A stretch of DNA of 21,339 nucleotides from RGIG2206 sp045577615. Its GTDB lineage: Bacteria > Bacillota > Clostridia > Oscillospirales > Acutalibacteraceae. The stretch lies in the NCBI GenBank assembly GCA_045577615.1, contig JAZNIT010000027.1, forward strand, positions 1 to 21,339. The letters run 5' to 3'. The translations under genes and the position numbers were made by a program. The notes under the pieces were generated by a model that saw only the letters and a list, made by a program, of their open reading frames with translations, was not told the origin of the DNA and did no database searches. Below are positions 13,794 through 20,585 of the stretch, in pieces (position 1 is the first letter of the stretch; every line of letters begins with the position of its first letter).

Positions 13794-13827
13794 AAAAAAC
13801 TCTCTGCCGATGTGCAGAGAGTTTTTT
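13794..13827 (+). terminator. Terminator of the XRE/ribbon-helix-helix transcript
   Basis: A perfect 14-bp stem pairs 13794-13807 (AAAAAACTCTCTGC) with 13814-13827 (GCAGAGAGTTTTTT) around a 6-base loop. The T-run is part of the stem, so it could act on both strands. Confidence 0.9.
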
Positions 13828-13850
13828 ATAATATGCCACGAGCTTTTGGC

Positions 13851-13884
13851 AACCTCATAGGGGGCGGCGCCCTCGACGCCCCGC
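13851..13884. repeat. 34-base GC-rich direct repeat, right copy
   Basis: Second copy of the repeat at 12709-12742, differing at two positions near its left end. It lies just beyond the terminator of the XRE cassette and just before the rpsI terminator, closing off the AT-rich insert. Confidence 0.85.
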
Positions 13885-13911
13885 CCTCACCCCGGAAAAT
13901 ACACGCAAAAG

Positions 13912-13946
13912 AAAACCCCGAAAACCGTGATGGTTTCGGGGTTTTT
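13912..13946 (-). terminator. Terminator of the rplM-rpsI operon
   Basis: AAAACCCCGAAAACC (13912-13926) pairs with GGTTTCGGGGTTTT (13932-13945), leaving one A bulged, around a 5-base loop. On the minus strand a T-run closes the stem. It lies 22 bases after the rpsI stop codon. Confidence 0.9.
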
Positions 13947-13968
13947 GAATACTCTTTGAAATAACAAA

Positions 13969-14370
13969 TTATCTCTTTGAGAACTGGGGTGCACGACGTG
14001 CGCCTTTGAGTCCGTACTTTTTGCGCTCCTTCATTCTGGGGTCACGAGTAAGCAAGCCGGCCTTCTTAAGAGTGCCGCGCATATTCTCATCAACCTGAAG
14101 CATAGCACGTGCGATGCCGTGACGGATAGCGCCTGCCTGACCGGTAACGCCGCCACCGGTAACAGTGCAGATTACGTCAAACTTGCCTTCATTGCCGGTG
14201 ATGGCGAAGGGCTGACGAACGATAAGCTTAAGAGTTTCAAGACCGAAGTAATCGTCAATATCACGGTCATTGATGGTGATTTTGCCGGTACCGTTGGCAA
14301 AAACACGAACACGGGCAACAGAACTCTTTCTTCTGCCGGTGCCATAGAAATAAGGTGTAGACTCGTACAT
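13969..14370 (-). CDS. rpsI: 30S ribosomal protein S9
   Basis: A 133-residue protein with the full S9 pattern: GTGRRKSSVARVRV near the start, ITINDRDIDDYFG, the core GGGVTGQAGAIRHGIARAML (72-91) and the basic C-terminal tail RKKYGLKGARRAPQFSKR, whose last residues contact P-site tRNA in the small subunit. Length is standard. AAGGAGG lies before the ATG. It follows rplM by 19 bases in the universally conserved L13-S9 operon. Confidence 0.98.
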   Translation of the reverse strand: MYESTPYFYGTGRRKSSVARVRVFANGTGKITINDRDIDDYFGLETLKLIVRQPFAITGNEGKFDVICTVTGGGVTGQAGAIRHGIARAMLQVDENMRGTLKKAGLLTRDPRMKERKKYGLKGARRAPQFSKR

Positions 14371-14389
14371 TTAAAGCGACCTCCTTCGA

Positions 14390-14818
14390 TTAAAACTCCC
14401 AAACTTCAGGTTTTTGAGCGGCATGAGGATGCTCAGCGCCCTTAACTACGTGAAGTCTGGTCAAGGCCTTGCGGCCGATGGTGGTGTCGGGAACCATGCC
14501 CTTAACTGCAAGCTCCATAGCGAGCTCGGGGCGAGTGCCCATAAGGGTGCGGTACTTAACGGCCTTAAGACCGCCAATGTAACCGGTGTGACGGTAATAA
14601 TACTTGTTCTCAAGTTTAGAACCGGTCAATACTGCGTTTTCTGCGTTGATGATGATAACATTGTCGCCGCAATCAACGTGGGGCACAAATTCGGGCTTGT
14701 GCTTACCGCGGAGCAAAACTGCAGCCTCGGCAGCTACACGACCGAGAGATTTGCCGGCAGCGTCAATGACATACCACTTGCGGCTGATTTCGCCGGCTTT
14801 GGGCATATAAGTTGACAT
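14390..14818 (-). CDS. rplM: 50S ribosomal protein L13
   Basis: A 142-residue large-subunit protein. WYVIDAAGKSLGRVAAEAA, LRGKHKPEFVPHVDCGDNVIIINA and the end segment MVPDTTIGRKALTRLHVVKGAEHPHAAQKP are the L13 signature regions. The frame is open further upstream to 14875, but ATG 14818 has GGAGG at the right distance and gives the normal length, so the longer form is rejected. It is co-transcribed with rpsI. Confidence 0.98.
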   Translation of the reverse strand: MSTYMPKAGEISRKWYVIDAAGKSLGRVAAEAAVLLRGKHKPEFVPHVDCGDNVIIINAENAVLTGSKLENKYYYRHTGYIGGLKAVKYRTLMGTRPELAMELAVKGMVPDTTIGRKALTRLHVVKGAEHPHAAQKPEVWEF

Positions 14819-14863
14819 ATCGTTTACCTCCAAAAAAATTATACTTTTTTTCGTGCGAATGTA

Positions 14864-14892
14864 ATGATAACACAACCAAACCCACTTGTCAA
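14864..14892 (-). promoter_or_regulatory. Promoter of the rplM-rpsI operon
   Basis: On the minus strand TTGACA (14892-14887), 17-base spacer, TATCAT (14869-14864), about 45 bases before the rplM start. A TATAAT nearer the gene (about 14840) lacks a matching -35 box. No L13-leader hairpin of note is visible in the short leader. Confidence 0.75.
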
Positions 14893-14930
14893 CACCTTTT
14901 TTTCAATTTTTTAATCGGTTGCCGTCAATC

Positions 14931-14960
14931 TCGTTATATCTCCTTTTATCTCCGTTTATC
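14931..14960 (+). repeat. Three 10-base direct repeats upstream of the TtcA-like gene
   Basis: TCGTTATATC, TCCTTTTATC and TCCGTTTATC follow each other without gaps at 14931, 14941 and 14951, a helical-turn spacing. They lie between two divergent transcription units, about 55 bases upstream of a promoter at 15013. Binding by a regulator is possible but not shown. Confidence 0.45.
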
Positions 14961-15012
14961 TCTTGTTTGCTCACTTTCAATTTTCACTTTTTTACACCTG
15001 AAAATCTGCTTG

Positions 15013-15041
15013 TTGCAATTTTTTTGCGTTACCTATATAAT
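15013..15041 (+). promoter_or_regulatory. Promoter of the TtcA-like gene
   Basis: TTGCAA (15013-15018), 17-base spacer, TATAAT (15036-15041), followed about 14 bases later by the ribosome binding site AAGGGGGG (15057-15064). Confidence 0.75.
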
Positions 15042-15071
15042 ATGTATATCAAATCGAAGGGGGGATAAGCC

Positions 15072-15797
15072 GTGCAAATGCTTATGAGCCATATAAGAGC
15101 CGCCGCTCAACGCTACAATATGATTGAAGCGGGGGATAAAATTGCCGTGGGCGTGTCGGGCGGCAAGGATTCCTTGGCCCTCCTTTACGCTTTGAGCGAG
15201 ATGCGCCGCTTCTATCCCAAACCCTATTCCATCGTGGCCATCACCTTGGATATGCAGTTTGGGGGCAAGCCTGCCGATTGGAGCAAAATCCAAGCCCTCT
15301 GCGACCAACTGGGTGTGGAGTATATTGTCCGCCCCACTCAACTTGCCAAGGTTATTTTCGAAGACCGCAAAGAAAAGAATCCCTGCTCACTGTGTGCCAA
15401 AATGCGCCGCGGAATGCTCCACGACGCCGCCAAAGAGGCAGGCTGCAACAAATTGGCGTTGGGTCATCATCTTGATGATGCGGTTGTTACCTTCTATATG
15501 AATCTGCTTGATGGGGGCAAAATCGGCTGCTTCCGCCCCGTCAGCTATTTGTCCCGCAAAGATTTAACCCTGATAAGACCTATGGTTTTTGCCTATGAGC
15601 GCGACGTTTCAAAGGCTGTCCGCAAGCTTGACTTACCCGTCACCAAATCGGCCTGCCTTGCTGACGGCGTTACCGAGCGGCAACGGGTTAAGGATTTGCT
15701 CACCCGACTTGAAAAAGAGTGTGGCTACAGCGCCTTGTATCAAAAAACCATCGGTGCACTGCAGCGCGGAGGCATCGACGGTTGGGATTACAACTAA
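15072..15797 (+). CDS. TtcA-family tRNA 2-thiocytidine synthetase
   Basis: A 241-residue PP-loop ATPase of the TtcA/TilS group. The nucleotide loop is VGVSGGKDSLALL (26-38). PCSLCAKMRRG (104-114) carries the CxxC pair C105/C108, and C195 in TKSACLADG (191-199) is the likely third ligand; TtcA uses three cysteines to hold a [4Fe-4S] cluster for thiolation of cytidine 32 in tRNA. LALGHHLDDAVVTFYMNLL (128-146) is the second conserved block. The cysteines argue against the lysidine synthetase TilS. GTG 15072 is chosen because an AAGGGGG site lies about 8 bases before it; ATG 15078 and 15084 are alternatives. It is monocistronic with its own promoter and terminator. Confidence 0.85.
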   Translation: MQMLMSHIRAAAQRYNMIEAGDKIAVGVSGGKDSLALLYALSEMRRFYPKPYSIVAITLDMQFGGKPADWSKIQALCDQLGVEYIVRPTQLAKVIFEDRKEKNPCSLCAKMRRGMLHDAAKEAGCNKLALGHHLDDAVVTFYMNLLDGGKIGCFRPVSYLSRKDLTLIRPMVFAYERDVSKAVRKLDLPVTKSACLADGVTERQRVKDLLTRLEKECGYSALYQKTIGALQRGGIDGWDYN

Positions 15798-15861
15798 AAT
15801 ATGTTAAGCTAAGATTACAGGATTTAAAAGTGGATTAAAAAACAGAAAGAGACTATGTTTC

Positions 15862-15894
15862 AAAAAGATTTGATTTTAATCAGGTCTTTTTTTT
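15862..15894 (+). terminator. Terminator of the TtcA-like gene
   Basis: A 13-bp stem pairs 15862-15874 with 15879-15891 (two G-U pairs) around a 4-base loop, followed by T. Bases 15895-15960 hold no gene and no clear sigma-A promoter for the next gene. Confidence 0.8.
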
Positions 15895-15972
15895 GTAAAT
15901 AATTTTGGTTTTTTATGCAAAATGAATTTTTAAAAACTTATATTAGTAGATGTTGTAAAAGGAGGTGCTATA

Positions 15973-16551
15973 TTGAAGGCGCCAATGAACGATAAGCAAT
16001 TGAACCGGTGCATCATCAATATTGCTACAGGAAGTAGAAAAGATTTAAAAGATTTATATGATGCTTTTGACCGAGTTGTTTTTTTATATGCTTTGTCTAT
16101 TGTAAAAGATTATCATTTGGCAGAAGATGTTATGCAGGAAACATTTTTAAGCATTATGAAGTATGCATCATCCTACCAAAATAAAAGCAAACCAAAGGCT
16201 TGGATATTTACTATTGCAAAAAATGCTTGTTTACAGGCGCTTGAAAAATCACATAGCAATGAGCTTAATAACGATGGTATAGAAACGAGATTTTCATATG
16301 ATGAAGGATTAACCAAAGAAGGCTTAAATACGATTGAATCTTTGAACATACTTAGTACCATTGAGCGACAAATAATCTCTCTATATATTTTTGGAGGGTT
16401 TAAACAAACAGAAATAGCTCGCTTATTAGATATTTCGTATTTAACAGTAAGGTCAAAATACTCGTATGCAATTCGCAAACTAAAACAATTTTACAACTTA
16501 AGGAGAGATGACAATGATACACAAATCAATTGTAAAGACATTAATATGTGA
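15973..16551 (+). CDS. ECF-type RNA polymerase sigma factor
   Basis: A 192-residue extracytoplasmic-function sigma factor. Region 2 spans about 27-92 (LYDAFDRVVFLYALSIVKDY, then LAEDVMQETFLSIMKY and PKAWIFTIAKNACL), which binds core polymerase and the -10 element. Region 4 spans about 124-175 (LSTIERQIISLYIFGGFKQT and EIARLLDISYLTVRSKYSYA), which reads the -35 element. The start is TTG 15973, 7 bases after GGAGG (15961-15965); ATG 15985 is too far away. The 3' end overlaps the next gene by 38 bases, the classic sign of a sigma/anti-sigma pair. Codon use is markedly AT-rich compared with the rpsI/rplM and trmL genes around it, suggesting recent acquisition. Confidence 0.92.
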   Translation: MKAPMNDKQLNRCIINIATGSRKDLKDLYDAFDRVVFLYALSIVKDYHLAEDVMQETFLSIMKYASSYQNKSKPKAWIFTIAKNACLQALEKSHSNELNNDGIETRFSYDEGLTKEGLNTIESLNILSTIERQIISLYIFGGFKQTEIARLLDISYLTVRSKYSYAIRKLKQFYNLRRDDNDTQINCKDINM

Positions 16552-17503
16552 AGCCGAGCAAATAGAAGTGCCTAATATTTGGGATGCCATATGTAATGTA
16601 CCGATTAACACTGTAAATGGATGTGCACCTAAAAGGGTACGAAAAAATTCGCATGTTCCGGTGATATGTATAACAACTGCAGCAATGGTGATGCTTGCAA
16701 TAATATTTGGTTTTCAAATGTTAGATTCGCCAATGCCAAGCGTGACTGATTTTGACAAGGTGCAATCCAATTATGCGGAAACAAAGCCAAGTGTTTTTGA
16801 AATTCTTTGTATACGCAAATACTACGGAAATATGCAGAAAACAAAGATTAAAAAGGAAACAGTTGAAGCTATGCTATCAACAGTTAATGATATAGACCAG
16901 ATAAAAACGGTTTATGAGGACGAGAGGTATTTATACAACTTTGATGACAATGGTAATTTATTAGAAATGGCACAGATACACAGTCAAAATGTAGGAAACA
17001 ATGTTGATGAAGAAACAATTAGAAATACGGTTGCTCAAATCTTTAAGAGATATATTCCAAATGAGAACAAAGACAATTACATTATAGCTGTGGAGAACTG
17101 TGCAGAAGCATATCCGCCTTGGACAGTAACTGCAAAAAGATATGAAAATGATATTTGTGTAGCAAACATACTTTTGACTTTTGATGGCGACGGAAGTTTG
17201 GATAAGCTTATAATTCCCCAGCAAATTACTGATAATTTGATTGAGTCACAAACGATTTCATATGAAAAGGCTATAGAAATTGCTTTGTCTGAAATATCAA
17301 AGGACAAGTATGGAGTTATTCTAAGCGGTAATAAGTCTGATTATGATATTAGAATTGATATTAAGTCTAATCAAAACGGCAAGTACTACTATGTGGTAAT
17401 AGGCAATTTGCCACTGAAAAATGCACAAGACTTTCGTTCTTCAGTAGGTGTGGAGATTGACTGTGATAGCGGAGAAATTTTAACTGTGTATAAGTATAAA
17501 TAA
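16514..17503 (+). CDS. Probable membrane anti-sigma factor with PepSY-like sensor region
   Basis: A 329-residue protein with a short cytoplasmic N-terminus (1-47), one membrane helix (about 48-69, VPVICITTAAMVMLAIIFGF) and a large extracytoplasmic part. The C-terminal 80 residues (TISYEKAIEIALSEI to VEIDCDSGEILTVYKYK) resemble a PepSY-type fold, with the typical ending of a strand followed by DxxxGEI. The N-terminus has no zinc-binding HxxxCxxC motif, so it is not a ZAS-type anti-sigma. The call rests on the overlap with the sigma gene and on topology. ATG 16514 sits 8 bases after AGGAG; ATG 16508 is too close to it. Confidence 0.72.
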   Translation: MIHKSIVKTLICEAEQIEVPNIWDAICNVPINTVNGCAPKRVRKNSHVPVICITTAAMVMLAIIFGFQMLDSPMPSVTDFDKVQSNYAETKPSVFEILCIRKYYGNMQKTKIKKETVEAMLSTVNDIDQIKTVYEDERYLYNFDDNGNLLEMAQIHSQNVGNNVDEETIRNTVAQIFKRYIPNENKDNYIIAVENCAEAYPPWTVTAKRYENDICVANILLTFDGDGSLDKLIIPQQITDNLIESQTISYEKAIEIALSEISKDKYGVILSGNKSDYDIRIDIKSNQNGKYYYVVIGNLPLKNAQDFRSSVGVEIDCDSGEILTVYKYK

Positions 17504-17805
17504 TGATTAATTGTTGATTGAATAGTGACTAAAACAGCGACTTTTTGCAGACCAATGCGTTAAAACACCGCAGTACGTGACAGCGTTACTGAGGTGTTTT
17601 GCCTTTTGTTCTATCAAAAATTCATCTGTTTTAGGTGCTTGCAGTTTTGTAACAAATAATTTTGTTTTATTCGTAATGCCTGAAGCCTGCAGTAATACTT
17701 TGTGTATTACAAGGGCAAAGGCGAAACGATGAGGCAAAATTAGGTTCCAAAACCGATTTCGTCCCTAATCACAACTCCCTAATTTCGTGCTTCTTTTTTT
17801 GTTAA
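17504..17805. other. Gene-poor intergenic stretch with a strong hairpin
   Basis: AAAACACC (17562-17569) and GGTGTTTT (17593-17600) form the base of a hairpin, with an inner AGTACG/CGTTACT helix containing one bulge. It may end the anti-sigma transcript. AAATTAG (near 17738) and CTAATTT (near 17784) form another inverted pair. A 76-codon minus-strand open frame (17507-17737) has no ribosome binding site of note, no recognised domain and runs through both arms of the hairpin, so I do not call it a gene. The stretch may be a dispersed repeat. Confidence 0.45.
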
Positions 17806-18447
17806 TTATTGAATGGCAGTAACCATTGTAAGCAGCTCTTCGGGAGTCTTGGTAAGACCGGTAGCGGTTACAAGAGCCATATACTTGCCGCACTTCTTAA
17901 CAGCGCAGATTTGGCTGAACTGCATACCGTTGGAGGTTTGTGAGAACTTGAGGCAGCCCCAGGTTTCACCTGCAACGGTAATGGTGGTGGTGGTGATTTC
18001 GCCAACAACGTTTGCCATAAATGCTGCGTCGGTGGTGAGGTTGTTTTTTGCCAATTCAAGATACTTGTCAACGCCGATTACAGAGCCGTAGATTTTGCCA
18101 AGATTTTCGAAACCAACGCTTACGTTGTTGCCAACACCGGCCTCTATAATCATCATATCGATCATAGAATTAGCAGCTTCAAGATCAGTGTTATCCTCGT
18201 TAAGCTCGGCGATTTCAGCATCTGAATAGAAAACCCAGCCCTCGGGAGCAACAATTTGAATGCCAACAGAAGCATTCTTATAGGTAGTGCCGTCAACACC
18301 GCCAAGCTCAACAAGAGTATCCTCCTCAGAGCTTACAGGGCCGCTGTTGATGTTGCCGCCGATATCGTCAAAGGTACGGTCGTCACCGCAAGAGGTGAAG
18401 GCAACTGCCATAATAAGAACAAGAATGAGTGCTAACAGTTTTTTCAT
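17806..18447 (-). CDS. Lipoprotein of unknown function
   Basis: A 213-residue exported lipoprotein: MKKLLALILVLIMAVAFTSC is a lipoprotein signal peptide with C20 as the lipidated residue, followed by an acidic, flexible stretch (20-52). The remainder (about 55-213) begins YKNASVGIQIVAPEGWVFYS and continues with repeated beta segments, similar in outline to clostridial lipoproteins that contain a PsbP/DUF4367-like fold, but I do not recognise the family with confidence. AAAGGAAG precedes the ATG. It is the second of two exported proteins read in the same direction, with its own possible promoter (TTGATT-N16-TATAAT near 18486-18513). Confidence 0.75.
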   Translation of the reverse strand: MKKLLALILVLIMAVAFTSCGDDRTFDDIGGNINSGPVSSEEDTLVELGGVDGTTYKNASVGIQIVAPEGWVFYSDAEIAELNEDNTDLEAANSMIDMMIIEAGVGNNVSVGFENLGKIYGSVIGVDKYLELAKNNLTTDAAFMANVVGEITTTTITVAGETWGCLKFSQTSNGMQFSQICAVKKCGKYMALVTATGLTKTPEELLTMVTAIQ

Positions 18448-18492
18448 AATTTATCTTCCTTTCTTTTGGATATATATATATTATAATGTAAT

Positions 18493-18522
18493 ATCGGCAA
18501 AAATCAAATAATTTTTGCCGAT
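18493..18522 (-). terminator. Hairpin spanning the stop codon of the exported-protein gene
   Basis: A perfect 12-bp stem pairs 18493-18504 with 18511-18522. The stop codon and last codons of the gene at 18504 lie inside it. There is no long T-run after it on the minus strand, so it may attenuate or protect the RNA rather than fully terminate. Confidence 0.5.
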
Positions 18523-19070
18523 ACAATCATATAACCATATTCATTTTGACAAGGAGCAAGGGTGGTAACGGCAGTAAATTCATCGCAACCCTTTTGCACC
18601 TTTGTGGTAACGTTGAGCAATCCGCCCTCGTCAGCTACATCCACAATCTGTTGTGTTACGGCCTCGACGGCTGAAGGCTCAATCAAGCCCTCGCAAAGGA
18701 CCGTTCTTCCATAAATTTTTTGAATAAAATCCTGCACTGCGCAACCGTCAAGCGCTTGACCGTTTTGGCTTAAAGCTACAGCGGCTGACTCAATAAGAGT
18801 AGCATCGTCATACATCCAATCACCGAAAACTCGGTTGGCAAAAACAACGCCGCCCACCTTGTCAAGGTCATAGCTTGGAGCAGGGGCTTCAACCACCTTG
18901 TCTTCAACGGCAACCACACGGGTGCCCTCGAAATTAGTGTTGCCCAAATTGGCAGGAGCGTGAGAAACCTCGATGGTCTTAACGGGTGCACCGATGATGC
19001 TCACAAGAGCCACCGAAAGCACAAAAACCATCACTACCGAAAGAATAGGCAGAGCCTTATAAAATTTCAT
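18504..19070 (-). CDS. Membrane-anchored or secreted protein of unknown function
   Basis: A 188-residue protein with one N-terminal hydrophobic segment (about 8-29, LPILSVVMVFVLSVALVSII) and no cleavage or lipobox motif of note, so probably a type II anchor. The rest is acidic and moderately hydrophobic, with two cysteine pairs possible among C111, C127, C163 and C175 in the outside part. I do not recognise a domain. ATG 19070 is chosen: it lies 10 bases after AGGAAGG, whereas the in-frame TTG at 19076 is too near. It precedes the lipoprotein gene by 56 bases in the same direction, which suggests a shared envelope-related role. Confidence 0.65.
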   Translation of the reverse strand: MKFYKALPILSVVMVFVLSVALVSIIGAPVKTIEVSHAPANLGNTNFEGTRVVAVEDKVVEAPAPSYDLDKVGGVVFANRVFGDWMYDDATLIESAAVALSQNGQALDGCAVQDFIQKIYGRTVLCEGLIEPSAVEAVTQQIVDVADEGGLLNVTTKVQKGCDEFTAVTTLAPCQNEYGYMIVSAKII

Positions 19071-19110
19071 ATTCAACTCGCCTTCCTTTCGAAAAATACT
19101 ATGTTAATAG

Positions 19111-19138
19111 TATATACTTATAAAAGAAGGTTTGTAAA
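19111..19138 (-). promoter_or_regulatory. Promoter of the exported-protein gene
   Basis: On the minus strand TTTACA (19138-19133), 16-base spacer, TATATA (19116-19111). A TATACT two bases later would give an 18-base spacer. Bases 19139-19247 hold no gene; GTTAC and GTAAC near 19169-19184 form a weak hairpin followed on the minus strand by a T-rich run that could end trmL. Confidence 0.55.
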
Positions 19139-19247
19139 GGGGTTTTTGCAAAATAAAAGTTACAATTAAGTAACAATTTATAGTGGTTGACCGTCAAGAT
19201 TGGCACAAACGGGCAATAAATGTATTGTTTTAGAAAATATTGTAAAA

Positions 19248-19745
19248 TCACCACTCAAACATGGTCAGTTTGCCCTTGTTTTCAAGCAGGGGATAGTCCC
19301 ATTGACGCAGCACCTCATAGGTGGCAACGGCCACTGCATTTGACAGGTTAAGGCACCTTGCCTCGCTTCTCATGGGGATGCGCAGGCTGTGCTCGGGATT
19401 ATCGTGCAGCAGCTCCTCAGGCAGGCCCTTTGTTTCTGAACCAAACACGATAAAACAGTTGTCGGGGTAGGTGGCATCGGAGTGAGCGTGAGTGCCCTTT
19501 GAGGTGAAGTAGAAAAACTCGCCACCCTTGTTTTTTTCAAAAAATTCCTCGTTGTCCTTGTAGTAGGTAATGTCCAGCAAATGCCAATAGTCAAGCCCTG
19601 CTCTTTTCAGCTTGGCATCGTCAGGCACAAACCCCATGGGGCCCACAAGATGCAGTCTTGCACCGGTAACGGCGCAGGTTCGGGCAACGTTGCCTGCGTT
19701 GGGCGCAATCTGTGGTTGCATCATTACTATATTTAGTGTTGCCAT
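19248..19745 (-). CDS. trmL: tRNA (cytidine(34)-2'-O)-methyltransferase TrmL
   Basis: A 165-residue minimal SPOUT methyltransferase that methylates the ribose of the wobble base in some leucine tRNAs using S-adenosylmethionine. The trefoil-knot motifs are complete: PQIAPNAGNVARTCAVTG (11-28), FVFGSETKGLP-type motif 2 (here IVFGSETKGLPEELL, 99-113) and IPMRSEARCLNLSNAVAVAT (123-142). The length is that of TrmL/CspR rather than of longer TrmH-type enzymes. AGAGG lies before the ATG. It is monocistronic and divergent from a GNAT gene. Confidence 0.95.
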   Translation of the reverse strand: MATLNIVMMQPQIAPNAGNVARTCAVTGARLHLVGPMGFVPDDAKLKRAGLDYWHLLDITYYKDNEEFFEKNKGGEFFYFTSKGTHAHSDATYPDNCFIVFGSETKGLPEELLHDNPEHSLRIPMRSEARCLNLSNAVAVATYEVLRQWDYPLLENKGKLTMFEW

Positions 19746-19776
19746 ATTGTAACCTCTTTCACATATTATGATGGTG

Positions 19777-19805
19777 ATTTTACCACAACTTTAACGAAAT
19801 TTCAA
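19777..19805 (-). promoter_or_regulatory. Promoter of trmL
   Basis: On the minus strand TTGAAA (19805-19800), 17-base spacer, TAAAAT (19782-19777). The divergent GNAT promoter 18 bases away has the same two hexamers and spacer. Confidence 0.7.
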
Positions 19806-19823
19806 CCGAATGGCTCCTTGGCC

Positions 19824-19852
19824 TTGAAAAAAATGCGCCAAAAGGGTAAAAT
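19824..19852 (+). promoter_or_regulatory. Promoter of the GNAT acetyltransferase gene
   Basis: TTGAAA (19824-19829), 17-base spacer, TAAAAT (19847-19852), overlapping a second -10-like TATAAT (19852-19857). The ribosome binding site GGAG (19859-19862) follows almost at once, leaving a very short leader. Confidence 0.65.
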
Positions 19853-19870
19853 ATAATCGGAGTGATAAAA

Positions 19871-20383
19871 ATGACTGTCAGAGAAGCATCATATTCACAG
19901 GCAGATGCCATCTTTGAGCTGTACGAGCAAAGCCGTGCGGCCTATAGCAGTCTGCTTATAAACAAGTGGAATGACGGTCGCCCCGATTTTGACGACGTTT
20001 TCGGCCATATCGACGACGGCATATGCTACGCCGCCGAGCAGGATGGCAGGGTTGCCGCCGCCTTTGTGCTTGACTTTTCCGACGACACGGCCTACCGCGC
20101 CTCTTTTAGCTGCAACTGGCCTCAGGGGGAATATGCCGTGCTTCATCGCCTGACGGTCAACGATGCCTTTAACAAGGATGAGGTAATGCAGTCGGTGGTA
20201 GATTTTTGCATCAGCCGATGCACCGAGAATGGGGTAGGGATAATCCGTTGCGGTGCCCACCCAAAAGACGAGACCGCTTGCCGCCTTTTGGAGCAGCTTG
20301 GTTTTGAGCCCTGCGGCCGCCTTCGCACCCCAACAGGTGAGGAGCGCACTGCCTACTTTATGAATTTGGATAAAAACAATTAA
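19871..20383 (+). CDS. GNAT-family N-acetyltransferase
   Basis: A 170-residue GNAT-fold protein that should transfer an acyl group from acyl-CoA to an amine. MTVREASYSQADAIFELYEQ starts the fold with its first strand and helix. YAVLHRLTVND (central strand 4, about 125-135) precedes the CoA-binding turn, here altered: KDEVMQSVVDFCISRCTENG lacks the usual Q/RxxGxG/A loop in clean form. IIRCGAHPKDETACRLLEQLGFEPCG is the standard strand 5-helix 4 block, where Asn is often found in place of A/D. The substrate is unknown. ATG 19871 lies 8 bases after GGAG; a GTG at 19862 overlaps that site. Confidence 0.85.
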   Translation: MTVREASYSQADAIFELYEQSRAAYSSLLINKWNDGRPDFDDVFGHIDDGICYAAEQDGRVAAAFVLDFSDDTAYRASFSCNWPQGEYAVLHRLTVNDAFNKDEVMQSVVDFCISRCTENGVGIIRCGAHPKDETACRLLEQLGFEPCGRLRTPTGEERTAYFMNLDKNN

Positions 20384-20456
20384 TTCAGATAACAAAAAAG
20401 CCATCCTATAGAGTGGTGCTCTTAAGGACAGTTTTACCTACCGACAGAAAAAACAG

Positions 20457-20485
20457 AAACCGCAGATTGATTTTCTGCGGTTTTT
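20457..20485 (+). terminator. Terminator-like hairpin downstream of the GNAT gene
   Basis: AAACCGCAG (20457-20465) pairs with CTGCGGTTT (20475-20483) around a 9-base loop and runs into T. It lies 74 bases after the GNAT stop and inside the outer inverted repeats. Confidence 0.75.
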
Positions 20486-20585
20486 GTGATATAACAGGGC
20501 GTGTGAATACGCTGTCTATAAAAGGACTTTGCTACGATTAAGCCAAACAATAAATTTCAATTTGTCGAGAGATGTAGGATTTGCT

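Noticed and set aside
14819..14875. N-terminal extension of L13 by 19 residues
   Set aside because: The extension includes the ribosome binding site for ATG 14818 and part of the promoter region; L13 of 142 residues is the normal form.
14931..14960. Iteron-type replication origin
   Set aside because: Only three short imperfect repeats, no DnaA boxes or rep gene nearby; the setting is chromosomal.
17507..17737. Minus-strand open frame of 76 codons after the anti-sigma gene
   Set aside because: No convincing ribosome binding site or domain, and it reads through both arms of a hairpin; treated as a repeat-like intergenic stretch.
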